Assembly: GCA_014904845.1 (NCBI GenBank)
Contig: MU119437.1
Coordinates: 1 to 64,000 of the forward strand
DNA length: 64,000 bases
Reading direction: 5' to 3'
Origin: Acephala macrosclerotiorum
Taxonomy: Eukaryota > Ascomycota > Leotiomycetes > Helotiales > Mollisiaceae
Within the stretch, counting starts at the first letter, position 1. Each line of letters opens with the position of its first letter. A program made the position numbers and the translations under genes. The notes beneath the pieces were generated by a model. That model saw only the letters and a program-made list of their open reading frames with translations. It was not told the DNA's origin and did no database searches. Shown here one piece after another: positions 35,580 to 47,400 of the stretch.

Positions 35580-38500
35580 CTACGGCCGCGCGGAAAATGG
35601 TTCATAGTGACAGTCAGTATCCGATTGTCCAGCATCAGCAAGGCAGTTCTGGGGTTTAGGCAAAGGGTTGTAGTTCCATTCGATGTCATCCATCCATGAA
35701 GAATCTCGAATGGGTACATTTATTTGTGTTGAAGGGGCAACCAGAGAGTTGTTCCCAGATGCTGGCGGAGGAGGGAGAAATTCTAGCCTGGCAGTTACAG
35801 GATCTTGTGAAGAGTTGTGAATTGAATGGAGTGGAAGTCTTTCTTGTTGTAGATGAGGGGCTGGGATACCGTCAGCTCCAAGCAATGAAGAATCAATATC
35901 TTCTTGCGAGCTATCGGGCTGTTGTAGGGACCATGGATTATTCTGACGTTGGTGTTGTACGGGAATTTTGTCGAAGTCAATTCCTTCCATGGAGCGACTG
36001 ATTGGCACCCCAATAGTTGGCATCGCAGACGTTTCATACATATTGTCTGCTGTCAAACGGGCGTGCGATGACAGTTCCGTCTGTGTTGAGTAGCGAGAGA
36101 CCATTGAGTTACTTTGGCAAGTGCAGGGGGTGATGCAACTGCAAAACTTCCCACTTGCATATCCAGAGTCGGAAGATCGGTTAGGATATAATTCGACCTG
36201 CATCACAAGAATATTGTCTTCGAACAAGGGATCTAGGATTCGAGATTCTGGCTGTGGGGGTGGCGCTTGCAAGACAGCGTCTAAAAAGTCAAGTCCTGGG
36301 TTGCTTATGATTCGAGGCTGCCTTGCTGGTTCGATAGATACGACACCTGAGCTCTCTTCAGGTGCTTCAAGCTTCTGGTTCTGGTGAGCTCTTTCATGAA
36401 AAGCACGAGCCGCTCGCTCAAGACAGGCCCGGAAAGTTGATTCAATATCGAAATTCTGCAGTGCCGATGGAGCGATCTTTTCCTCGACCTCATTAAGGAA
36501 CAATCGAGGTACTTCTTCTCGAACGAAACTATCATAGTCGTGTAAGATTTGAGTGTTGGGCGAAACTGAGCCTTGCTCTACTGACAGTTGCTCCCTAGGA
36601 GCTTCGAAGTCTATACTCTGTCAGCGTTTACTTTACGCGCTATGTTGACTGAGAGCATACACGGTGTTGGTGGTACAGCCTTGTCGTGGAATAATATCCT
36701 CCAAATATCGTTCCACCTTGACTCATCACTCTGGTCAGGGTATCTTTTGGATTTTGACTTCAGATTTCGCTCTTGATCCGAGCCGACTCCCTCAGGTGGT
36801 TTCCCCTCGACAGCCTCGCAAATGTCCGCTTTTGATAAATTTGAGTGAGCCTTCAGCAGTTTTGCAGACTCAAACACTTGCCAACATCTTCCGCAATGAG
36901 GTAGTGCCATGTGCTTTGTATAAAGGTGTGCCCTGTGCCGGTCAGAATTTTGCCAGGTGCAAATCCCTCTGGAAAACCTACTTGACCCGGGCAATGTTCT
37001 TCCAGGGATTAAGAGCACAAACTTTATAGTCGTTGACATTGTACTTTACAGAGTCATACTTTCGAAAGGGACATGCAAAGAATTTTTGCGTAAAGGATGC
37101 GTCCGTCTTTGGCCTCTTCCGCCGAGGCCGAGATCTCTCGTCATTCTCATCTGGTTCGTTGTTGTCATCATCACCACCCAGCCTCTTCTTCAGTTGAGAT
37201 GGCAAGCTCGCCGAGTCTTTAGTCGGTCCAGAGGCAACCCGCATATCATTGACAGAGGATGGAGACGATCCCGAACATTGGGTCTCGTTTGCTGCGAGTT
37301 GCTGGTTGTACACGGTCCAGAATTGATCCATGATGCGGTCTATCATTACTTGACGCATGGTCTCCAAAGTTGTAGAAGAGGAACTTTCTGTGCCAAAATG
37401 CTTTCCATTAGGTGACATGTAGCGTCCGTCGTTACACAACCCGTCGTAAAGGTCATATTCACTACTTGATGTGGCCAATTCAATACCGTCTTCTTCGAAA
37501 TACTCGTCAATGCAAGAGTCCAGCTCATCGTCTCGCTGAGGCTGAACGGCCTCATTCGCGCTGATCACATCATCTCTTGGGTCGCATTGACGAGTCATAA
37601 TCTCTGGTTCCGCGACAACTGTACCGGGTGGCGATGGAGGAGGGCTTGTTATCGAAGCCTGCGCTTTACTTCGGTCGAGCTCTCGAATTGGTGATGGAAA
37701 CCATGGTACCTGTATCTGGCGACATTCGAATTCCCCTAGTGGAGCCATGACTTTGTCCTGTTTTGCCCAGCCGACTTCGGGTATCTTGAAGGCATCGAAA
37801 CGGAAAAAAGTGTTCTGTATCTTGTTCTGAACGCTGAACTCTGCTGATGACGCGGCATGGGATATTGTCGACGAGGTCAAGGCGGCAATATCGGCTCTGG
37901 ATTCACCTCGATTGATAGGATGACTAGAGGAGTACGCTTGAGGTCTTTTCCGGCCCTTTGGGGGGTCTACGGACTCGGGGGTCCATTCTTCCGGCTGGAA
38001 GTTTGGGTTGTTGTAGTGTGCAACATTGTAGTGGCTATTCTTGAACGTACTCCTCGGCTGGAACAGCATAGGTACTTCCCACTCCGCATCTACTTTCCAC
38101 TGATACCCGCTGGGTCGAAAACTGGAAGCGTAACCGCTGTCCGAACTGCCTCCAATTCCAATGCTTTGTTGTGCGCGTCTGTCTTCTGTGGTGTCTAGTC
38201 AGTTACTCGACTCCAAAGAATTCTCACTTATAGGCTTACCGTCTATAAACTCACTGGCCAATGCCCCTTTCACATTATAATCTACATTCTTCGTCGAACC
38301 TAAAGGTCCCAGTCCCAAATGCTCCAATTTCCATTTCCTACTCCCCCTAATGTTGTGTCTCATCGACATGGCATGCAGGTCGAGCTCTTCTGAGCTCCTA
38401 AACCGAGTGGATCTCGGGCCTCCAACATCAAACTTGCAATCCTCGTGTTGGCAATACAAGACCTTGAGGTTTTGATGTTCGGTATGGGCGTGATCGAGCC

Positions 38501-38873
38501 AAAGCTTGGCACTTGAGAAGGTGTCCTTGGTCCTACAACCTTCCCAAATGCACAAACGACTTTCCCAGCTTGATTGATCCTTATGTATCTCCCAACAATA
38601 AACAACCAAGTCATTGTAAGTAGCAAATTGTTTTGGTTTTGTCCCATCATCTGCAGTTGACAGATCCTCGCACATTTGACATAGTTTATCGTCGGAAATT
38701 AAAGGAGGCCGCCAGGAAGGTTGAGAGTCGTATTTCACCAAGTATTCAAGTGGGAATCGCCGAAGATCAAAGGACGCTCCTTGACGCTCTACCCGAAGTA
38801 TCTGGTGTGTCTGGAGCAATGGCGAGGCTGACGCAATTGGGACTGGTAGACGGGGTTCTAGGACAGACATCAT
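35580..38873 (-). CDS. Multi-zinc-finger protein, intact paralogue
   Basis: Four exons give 1046 aa: 38873-38240, 38185-36982, 36932-36661 and 36610-35580. Introns are 53, 48 and 50 nt (donors GTAAGC, GTAGGT, GTATGC; CTGAC branches). The start is the first of two adjacent ATGs, after an in-frame stop. Cysteine/histidine sites appear along the chain: LCQMCED (about residue 65), CIWEGC...H...H, YCQHEDCKFD, then FACPFRKYDSVKY (about 580), PHCGRCWQVF with following H (about 625), and SCITPCTCQS in the C-terminal part. Between them are disordered acidic stretches and a basic patch (RPRRKRPK) that could be a nuclear signal. The repeated DSGYAS motif is shared with its paralogue at 27186-31223. The fungus-specific family (CPFxK...RVKxH...HCxRC) has no assigned function; a nuclear nucleic-acid-binding role is inferred. 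The reading frame is intact, in contrast to its paralogue. Confidence 0.8.
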
Positions 38874-39626
38874 TGCAACTATGATTATTGCCGTCGCCTT
38901 CAATAATTAACGTGCTGAAATTGAAGCCGGAAGAACTGTCGTAGAACAATGGATGGGATTAAGATTAAGGTAGAATTTTGAGGTACGAAGAAAGGTGGCT
39001 TGCAGCAGATCGCTTACCATTGGTTGCTCCATGGTTCGCCTTTCTGGACAACGCACAATCGTGCAATTCTTCTATTGTGTCCCCTAATTATCATGGAATA
39101 GGCTTGATTCACCCGTCAAATCAGAGCTACTTGCTTAATTCGTCCGTAAGGCAATTGAGGGGATATATCAGATTGCGTTGTAACATTAAGAACAAATAAA
39201 ACATAAGATTCGAGAGAGAAGTAGTGCAATTTTTGAAGAACACAGATACGTGGACGAAAAAGAATGCAGAAAAAAATGAGTACAAGAACGTCTTTTAGTG
39301 TTGGTCCAAGTCGCAGACGAGTAAGTAGGGTAAGTTGCGGCATTATTTACGATGGTAAGTCGATGAAGTTGTGGTAGACGTTGCCAAGATCTCAAGGGTC
39401 TAAAGAACTCCAGTGTAGAAATTGCTTGTTTCGGTTTCTGTACTGGCATCATCTGACTTTTGGCCCTTCACTACTCAATCACGAATTTAACCGACTTTCT
39501 ATGATTCACGTGCCTCTCTCCCTCCGAATTCCCGGCTCAAGAACTCCCATCTTCCTAATCCACACTTGGCAATTCCCCCGACGAAAATCAAAAGCGATCT
39601 AGATTTCGCATATGGATATGCCTCGT
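38874..39626. other. Promoter region of the intact zinc-finger gene and convergent spacer
   Basis: About 750 bases. The part near 38970-39071 matches the duplicated 5' segment. On the minus strand that segment ends in an ATG GTAAGC donor-like site, and TTCAATTTCAG near 38912 could be the acceptor, so a leader intron is possible. From 39100 to 39626 I see no gene; part will be the 3' UTR of the aspartyl-tRNA synthetase. Confidence 0.4.
38970..39071 (-). repeat. Diverged duplicate of the 5' segment of the zinc-finger genes, copy 2
   Basis: Partner of 31172-31274, same orientation relative to the zinc-finger genes and just 5' of the intact one. In this copy the conserved stretch reads into a good donor (ATG followed by GTAAGC), whereas in the other copy the same place reads GGCAAG, so the two genes are probably spliced differently at the 5' end. 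Confidence 0.7.
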
Positions 39627-41469
39627 TTACGGGCTCAATCTCTTTGGCGTCCTAGGATAGTCGCAAACTAAGTGCACACTCGGCAGATTAAGGTACCAAG
39701 CAACAACTCTGTCCAACCCAATACCACCACCTCCGTGAGGAGGAACTCCAACACTCCTGAATACATCAACGTACTCCTTGATACCTGGTTGATTGGGGTC
39801 AAGACCCTTTCTTCTGATCATCGCCTCTAGTTCATGCGGAAGATGCAGACGCTGACCACCAGAAAGAATTTCCTGTCCTCTCATCATGAAATCGTAGGCA
39901 TTGGTAACCTCAGGATTTGCTGGGTCGGGCATGGCGTAGAATGGTCTTGCAGCGACAGGGAATTTATCGAGGACGTAAAAATCAGTGCCGTACTTCTTCC
40001 TGACTAGTGCACCAAGAGCTTTTTCCTGAGGGGTCGACATATCCTCATCATCCTTGACATCCTTGAATTCGGGAGGTCCTTCGGCACGGAGGAGAGCTTG
40101 GCCTTCGGCGAAGGTGAGACGAACTTCATGACCATCCTTGGGGAGGAGGAATTCTTCGGATGGGTAGATGGTTCGGATGAGTTCGATTTCCTCGCGGTAG
40201 TTTTCGCTGAGACCTTTGAAGATGTGGAGGAGGACGCCTTCGAGCACGTGCATGACTTCGTGGTAATGCTCTTCGATTTCCATTTCCAGATCAAGACCAA
40301 TAAACTATCCCATGTTAGCTGTGATGTCGAAGGAAGAGAAGAAGAGTGGACGTGCTTCGGTCATATGTCTTGGGGTGTTGGAGTTCTCGGCTCTGAAAAC
40401 GGGACCAACACAATAAACACGCTTTCGTCCACCTGCAATCTCGAATTGCTTGTAGAATTGGGGCGATTGTGCCAAGAAGGCCTCCTTCTCGAAATATGGA
40501 AGCTTGAAAACATTGGCTCCTCCTTCAGAGGCTGCACCAATCAAACTCGGAGGGTGGAATTTCTTGAATCGATGTGCTCTCAGGTATTCGCAGAACAAAT
40601 CCTCGACCGCAATTCGAATATCGGCAATGGCTTGGCTCACAGGGGCTCGCTTGTGCATCGCTGGGTTGTTGAGATGTGTAGCCAAGCTGGCAACCGGTGT
40701 GCCTTCGTTGATGCTGAGTCCTTTAAAGAGTTAATTGCTGCTCATATCAACATCCTGCAGAAGAAAACATACCTTCGACAGCTGTCGCAACACTCGCAGT
40801 CTCACTCTTTTCCTCTTCCTCCGCCAAACTGCCAACTGCTCTGCTCGCAGCGCCCAATCCCAGACCTAACACCTCCGGAGCAGTTGCAACCAGGTAGCAC
40901 TTTACCAAATGCAACTCATACCCACTAACCTTCGTACTCTTCACCGGCTCCAACGGCTTCTGTACGGTCGCCTCAACAGCCACAAAACTCTCGAGCTTTA
41001 GCCCTCCAATCCACTTCACCATTTGCTTGCTCACAGGCTTCCCCTCAGCACTCGCAGACACAACACCCTGAATCGTCCAATTTCCCTCCTCTCTCAGCTC
41101 CACAAACGCCATCTTCGCACCCTGCATTCTAGCATTCTGTATCCAAGCCCTAAGTTTCACTGTCTTTCCCAAATGTTCCTCCCCAATATTCCTGAGATTG
41201 ACTCGTTCTGCGGGAATCGTGGTAGTGGGTGTGATATCGCCGTAATTTTCTTTCGCGAGGTCTTCGGAGGGGCCTGAGCTGGAGGCTGCTTGTTGGGCTT
41301 CTCGCTCTGCTGCTTTGCGGGCTTTCTCGGCTTCTTTCTTGGCTTTAGCTTCTGCTTTCTTTGCTCCTTTCTTGGATGTTGTCTCTGCACCCTCTGCGGT
41401 GCTAGCTCCTGATGCTGGGTTCAGGGCGGGGTCGGTGGGAATGGTTGTTTCTTTTGGTGGTTCTGCCAT
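39627..41469 (-). CDS. DPS1: Aspartyl-tRNA synthetase, cytoplasmic
   Basis: Three exons give 579 aa: 41469-40773, 40720-40356 and 40304-39627. The N-terminus has a lysine/alanine/glutamate-rich helix (KAEAKAKKEAEKARKAAER), as in fungal and animal cytosolic enzymes, then the OB-fold anticodon-binding domain (VKLRAWIQNARMQG). The class II catalytic core follows, with GGANVFKLPYF, AQSPQFYKQ, motif 2 FRAENSNTPRHMTE and motif 3 GGIGLDRVVAWYL; it ends in PRTPKRLSP. The FRAENSNT and DKFPVAARPFYAMPDP signatures favour Asp over Asn. It charges tRNA-Asp in the cytosol. The first intron has a GTATGT donor. The second is 51 nt and appears to use a GC donor (GCACGT) with a CTAAC branch and TAG acceptor, needed to read RHMTE into FIGLDLEM. 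Confidence 0.93.
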
Positions 41470-42541
41470 GCTGGGCGATTGTCAATTGAGACTTTTGATA
41501 TGTGTTGTTTCTAGAGCGGGAGGAAGGAGGAGAGTGTTGGCACAGGAGGAGAGGTTTATGTAGTCGAGCGACAACGTGGTGGGGTGGAGTCATGTTGTTT
41601 TTGCCAGGAGTCAATCGGCGAAATCTACGCTAAGGCCGCTAGCGGGTTTAAGCGATTTCTACCCCTCCAACGAGGCTGACAAGGCTGAGAGTTTCAAAAA
41701 TTATACCTGTCTTTTGGTAGTAGATACATATTTCAGGAAGAGCTTTTTTATCTAGCTTGTTTTTCAGCGATTATTGGTTCGTGTTTAAAATTTCATTTCA
41801 AAATTGATAATTGCAGATTGTCGTCGAAGATTTCTGGAAGGGGTGTTGCATCCAAGGTCCCGAAGAATCACACCACCTTCGAGCTTGTGCAAGTCTCATT
41901 CCGAAGTCATGATACTCGCAAAGACTTCCAATTCCTTCATATTCCTATCAGGATTACGAGCAATCGGGAGTCATATAGCCGCGTTAGGTGACTGTTTGTA
42001 ATCGAGCTAGAGGGAAAAGGTTTCAGGCTGTCGCCTACCGACAAGTTATCGTCGGTCTGTCGGTCGACAAGATGTATTAGATATTTAGATGTGGAACTTT
42101 TGACTTTTACATGACTTCGGACGGCCATTCTACCGATCTTTCTGTTCAAGAAGTATGTCTATACCTAGAACGCCTCGTGAGCTTGCTGCTCCTTGCCAGA
42201 TCATGCGCTCACCGATATCGGCTCTAGCACACGCCGCACATCCCAAAAGATTGTCATTTGAATTTGTGCCTCACAAGAAGATAAAGCGAAACTAGACATT
42301 GGTCTACCAAGATGTGGTTCAGCTTTCACCGAAACACGTGGAAACTACCAGGGATGAGAATCCTAAGCGAGGTGTGGATGATCGCCCTTCAAATGCAGGC
42401 CCTGGTCGAGGGCGTTCCAGTAACATGTTCCTCTTTACCGCCGCTAGATATATACTTCATGAACTCCTCCGTGTTTTCAGTTCCGAATTCCCATAGTTGT
42501 TCTGGAATTCCCTTGAAACATACGACCTCTACGCCCTTACC
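41470..42541. other. Intergenic region between AspRS and the Clr5 gene
   Basis: About 1 kb, the start of which should be the AspRS promoter. Frames at 41804-42001 and 42299-42545 plus are short and lack features; the last lies upstream of the Clr5 gene in other frames. Confidence 0.4.
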
Positions 42542-42958
42542 ATGAATGATACGGCATCACCCCAAACTGCGAAGAGAGAGAGCCTCGAATCTCTTCGCCA
42601 AAGATTCCAGCAAGTCCCCAAGAAGAAGAATTGGAATCTTCATAAAGACTCTATGCATCGTTTGTATGTCACTGAACGTCAAACTTTAAATCGGACCATG
42701 GAGATCATGAAACAAAGGTTTGGTTTTGTCGCATCGTGAGTTTCTCGAATCTTGAAATTAGGCTTCATTCTCGACGTAAGAGTGGTAGTAATGAGCTCCA
42801 CTTGCAGAGTCCGCGCTTATAAGCTGCATTTCGATGAATGGGGCTTGGAGAAGAACTTGACAGACAAGCGATACAGGAAGCGAATATTGGCTAGAGAAAG
42901 AGAAAGAGCACGAGCACAGAAGCAAGAGAAAGAGAGCAAGGCAACATGTGAACTATAG
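42542..42958 (+). CDS. Small Clr5-domain protein
   Basis: Two exons, 42542-42735 and 42808-42958, give 114 aa; the 72-nt intron has a GTGAGT donor and TTGCAG acceptor. The start MNDTASPQTAKRE was chosen as the first ATG in the frame with a protein-like sequence. Residues about 30-85 fit the fungal Clr5 domain: W near the start, LYVTERQTL, then MEIMKQRFGF, and after the intron RAYKLHFDEWGLEKN. The tail is a run of Arg/Glu repeats (RERERARAQKQEKESK). Clr5 domains occur at the N-terminus of larger fungal proteins, often linked to chromatin in fission yeast. Here the domain stands almost alone, so this may be a complete mini-protein or a truncated gene. Cysteine and acidic sequence follow only briefly before the stop. 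Confidence 0.7.
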
Positions 42959-43341
42959 TTAGAAAGGACCCAATATCAGGTCTCTGACACCGGCCCTGAC
43001 AAAGAGAATGCTCAGGGGGTAGCAGAAAATGATGTGCAGAAATGATTAATGCAGGCTCTTTTGCAGCTTGGGATGCGGTCCCTCCACAGTTACCTCATTC
43101 CGACTGCCCGATCATGTACTCTCTGTGCCCCAGATTACCACAGTAGACTGAAAAGCATAAGAAGAGCCATTCCCCCACTGTGATTCTGAAGAGCTTCTCG
43201 CAATTTTCTCCATAGAACAACGCACCTGCTACTCCACACCGCCAGTTTGCTGTGTAACCTTCGCCCTTTTTGCACCCCTTCGATGCCCCTTCGCCCTCTC
43301 GCTTCGCACACCGACACAGCCATTCGCTATTGGTCATCATC
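42959..43341. other. Intergenic, probable promoter of the C2H2 gene
   Basis: About 380 bases. The last 150 are C- and T-rich, as expected for a fungal leader. Minus-strand frames here are shadows without features. Confidence 0.4.
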
Positions 43342-43873
43342 ATGAACAACGCAACAACGCCCAATACCAGTGTGCAGGGTTCAGACATAGCCTCTGACCT
43401 CCCTGCCGCTGAAGGGTAAGTTTTTTTTTTCTGTGCTGACTGTGCGTTGCACATACAGTAATGCAACAGCCGTGTCCCAAGCAGGCACAGGACAGGGGTT
43501 CCCCACATTTGGACATCAGCAGGTCGGCCCCCAAACGGTCTTCTATCCTACCACTGGCACCCAAACATTCCAGACCAACATCGCCAACGCCTCAACCCTT
43601 TCCACCTTCGGCACTAACCAAGTTGCAACTACCACCGCCTCCAACGCCGTAGCACCAGTCGCTGCCCACAACACAGCACCAACCCTCCACGCCTGCAACA
43701 TCTGCCCCAACACCTTCAAGCGTGCCGGAGACCTTCGACGTCACTACAAAAAGCACTTTCCCTCCCAATACATCTACGACTGCCATGTCATCGGCTGCGA
43801 CCGTGTTGGTACCAATGGCTTCTATCGCAAGGACAAGTTGGCTCATCATTTGAAGAAGGCTCATGGTCTTTGA
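43342..43873 (+). CDS. Two-finger C2H2 zinc-finger protein
   Basis: Two exons, 43342-43415 and 43459-43873, give 162 aa; the 43-nt intron has a GTAAGT donor, a long T run, a CTGAC branch and an ACAG acceptor. The N-terminal 90 residues are Thr/Gln/Ala/Asn-rich and disordered (MNNATTPNTSVQG). The first finger reads CNICPNTFKRAGDLRRHYKKH (C-x2-C-x12-H-x4-H), the second CHVIGCDRVG...FYRKDKLAHHLKKAH. This is the layout of small fungal C2H2 proteins that bind DNA or RNA. No regulon is known. The intact frame and splice signals make it a real gene. Confidence 0.8.
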
Positions 43874-44494
43874 GGAGGTCTTGTGCTTCGTTCGGGACTT
43901 GCTTTCCGGCAATGGACTGGTATATGGGATGTTCGGAATCTTTATTTATGATCGATGTTGGAGATGAACAAGGATGCGGTGATGTGGGTGGGCGTACTTT
44001 TTGATTGTCTTTGTGTTTTGCACTTGCTTGTAGTCGCTCGTTTAGCTAGGAATTGAATGCTTTGACAGCCTGAATAACATGGTCTTATCTTCGAGCTTGA
44101 GGGGGAAGCTAAACTTCTTCCAAAGGCATGCCGTCGATCACATGAACATCATGAGCGCTAAAAAGAGTATCTCTGATCTTACAATAGCATTAATCATTAC
44201 CGCAAAGAAAAGCTCTCGGAGGTAGCTAACCATCCCAAGAGCCATATTAGCTCAGTATTCATCGCTCACCCTAACGCCAAAACCCCATTCCACGCAATGC
44301 ATCTTGAAAATCAAACACTCGCATCGCAGAAAACCATCTTACCCTCCTATAGGCCGTGAGATTTGTATGCACCAAACCCCTTTCCATGATCCATTCCATA
44401 GCAACGCACCCTTGAAGCATTCTAAACACCTCTTTGTGCGCCACGCTTGAACCGAATTATGATTGATGAGCAATTGTTATATGCAAGCAGAAAT
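43874..44494. other. Convergent 3' spacer
   Basis: About 620 bases between the C2H2 gene and the 3' end of the Raptor gene. It holds both 3' UTRs; no gene or strong hairpin is seen. Confidence 0.45.
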
Positions 44495-47400
44495 TTAGAG
44501 TTCGAAACCGGTCTTCTTTTCCGCACATGTGAAGAGATTGATGTGGTTGTCGCCACGGGCTGCGCAAGCGAGCATCATTCGGTGGGGGTGGAATGCTGTT
44601 GCGGAGATGGGGGATTGTCGAGCTTGGTGGAGGAAGCTGGAGTATGGTTCGACGCGAGACAATTCCTTGCCGTCGAAGTTAAAGACCTTGACTGTATGGG
44701 CGCCAGTGCCACTAGAATGTATTAGCTGACTTCCTTCAAGTTTTGGGTAAAAGTGGAAACCTACACAGCGAACACAGGAAGATGCTCGTGGGTGCTGGCC
44801 GTGTAACATTTCTGGTTAGTCGCACGAATCGTCTTCAATGGCTTCTCCATACGGATATCCCACAGCTTCACCCTGCCGTCTATGTTGGCAGACATGAGCT
44901 CTCTCTGGCCACCACGTTGCATATGGACGCTTTTGACCCATTGCCTGCTATGTTCATCTTTCCACTTCATGACCATCGATTCCGAAGGTCTATTGCGAGC
45001 ATCGTAGACTCGAATAGCGCCGTCCCCAAAACCAGCAACGAAAACGTTGCCAGTCATCTGGTCTGAGGTCAGAGAGGTGATGCAAGATCCAGACCGAGCA
45101 TTGATGTCGACTACACAAAGTTCTGGGGCTGCAGCCCAGACTCGAATGACCTTGACATCTCCTGCGACCAGGAGTTTCCCGTTGACTTGTTGCCAGTCAA
45201 AGACCATGCCGGCGTTGTGATTGCTCGGTACAAGGTGGGTTAATGCTCGCCAAGCCGATGCAACTTCGATCTTCTTGTCGGAATCGTAGTTTCTGTAGAT
45301 CCTGACAACACCATCAGACGAACCAGTCAGTAAGAATGCCTGATCGTCTTCGTTGATGAACTGCATGTCGCTGATTTTCGTTCCTTCCGGGTTACCATTC
45401 GAGAAACGAGCCAACCTATCTTGCTTCTTCCAATCCCAGACGCAGATAGTATCCCTGTCGTCTGATACGGCTAGATGATCCTCAAATTGATGGAAGATCA
45501 TTTTTGAAGGCTGACTTTGATTGTTGAAGAATCCAGCTGGTGTCGTCCACTTACCACTGCCTGCAATCTCCTTCTGTGGTTGAGTTTCACGCAAAATACC
45601 TTCATTCCGAGAGCGTCGCCATAAGCGTTCGTTGTAATCTGTGCTACCTGGCTCCTCGGCCTCATTGGGCTTCATTTGCGGCTCTCGGAAGTATTCTGAC
45701 CTATAAATTAGTCTATGTATTTCTTGAATACCTGAGTAATCCTCATGAGACTTGAAAGAAGCCTGTATTCTAAAAAAATAAAAAGACTGACCAATTGACC
45801 ACTCAAAGAAGGTACTCTCTAGGGGAATAGCAGGCGGGATCGACATATCTCGGGCTTGGAATTCTCCAGACACTGGCTCCTTGGCTGCATGGTACATACC
45901 TGGGGTCGTCGCAACTTCGGTTTGCTCAGGAGGTGCACTGAAATCCTGAGGAAGTCTGCCCCGTGGGTGAAGAGGGCTTCGCTGCGGAAGGGGAGACTTT
46001 GGACCAGTTCTGCCCACAGTATTTTCCGGAGAACTCTCAGCACTGGAGCTGCCACCAAAAGGAGCAAGTGAGGTGAACAGATAGCTAGCTGTGCGTTTGA
46101 GAAGGCCAGCTTGCGTAGGCGGTGTTGCATTCATAGAATCTTGACGTGTTGGTGTACTTGGTCGCTGATTTGACACGTCTTGAGTAGTAGTTGCTGGTCT
46201 TGTAGACAGCCGGCTGATCTCATCCATAGCCTTTTGTGCATATCGTCCAATCTCAGATTGAAGTAGGGCGGTATGCACGTAGTCTACAATAATCGCTGCG
46301 TTTCGTTGAACTTCGGGATGTGGATCAATCGTCATGATCAATACGTGTTTCCACACTGCTGCGAAGATAGAATTGTGAGCAAGACCATACGCTGAGGGCT
46401 TGATGTACCCTTCCGCGTCTCTGTTCTTCATTCCTGCGTAGTGCAAGCCCATCTTATGGTCCTTGCCATCATCGAGAGGCGGAGACAGCAGGTACTCCTT
46501 TTCCTCCTGGAATTGCTCATAAGCAGCAACGAAGATTTTGTTTTCGTAGCGCTGGATGAATTTAGAGAAGTACACAAGGAGTTCTTTGCGAACCATTGCG
46601 TTTCCATCGTTGGTCATTTCTAAGACGGTCCACGTGATTTTCTCCTCGGTGCGAGCGATTTCATCTGTCAAGTCGGCAATTCCGAGGAAAGTAGTAAGGG
46701 CATAGAGCATTGCCGCCCGAACCTCACAGCACACATCGCGGGCTAAGAGCGCAAGCTTTTCAGGCGCATTCTCGCGAATACCTCGCCATTTGGCCTCAGC
46801 CAGGTCTTTCCAAAGTTGGCTGATGCAGAGACAGGCCCATTGGCGAAGTAGAGGGTTATCGCCGTTCTGGAGATGGACCAGGCAGTAACTCATAATCTCG
46901 GACTGGTTGCAGACAGTCTGTCCTTGCTTGTAGCCATCGCATAGCCTAGCAAGAATGAACGCGCACATGGCTTTGTGCTCTAGACTATCAACAACCGGTA
47001 GGCCTTCGGTCGGCTTCAAGATGGCTGCGAAATACATATAGCCACTGTCCCTAATTTTGAGACCCTCACTGTCAGCTTAATACCAACTAGTTCTACAAAG
47101 ATAGCTCGGATATATAATAGACGCAAAGGAATCGAAGTAGTAAGAATCTAGACGAAATGCAATAATCGAAAGGGGGACTCACTTTAGTAGATCGGTTTGG
47201 CATGTAATATCAACAGCAAGAACACGGGTCCAGATGAAGACCATGACTGGCTTCAGCTCGGCGGCGGCGGACTGGAGTAACTTCAGGACATATGGGAAAA
47301 TACCAATGCTTAAAGCAAGGTTTACGGCCCAAGGACCCATGTCAAGGAATTTCCCCAAGAGAATTAAAGCTCGAACTCGGTGTTGCTGACTCAGGAGGAC

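Noticed and set aside
40098..40928. 276-codon plus-strand frame
   Set aside because: It lies antisense to AspRS coding exons, whose family motifs are unambiguous.
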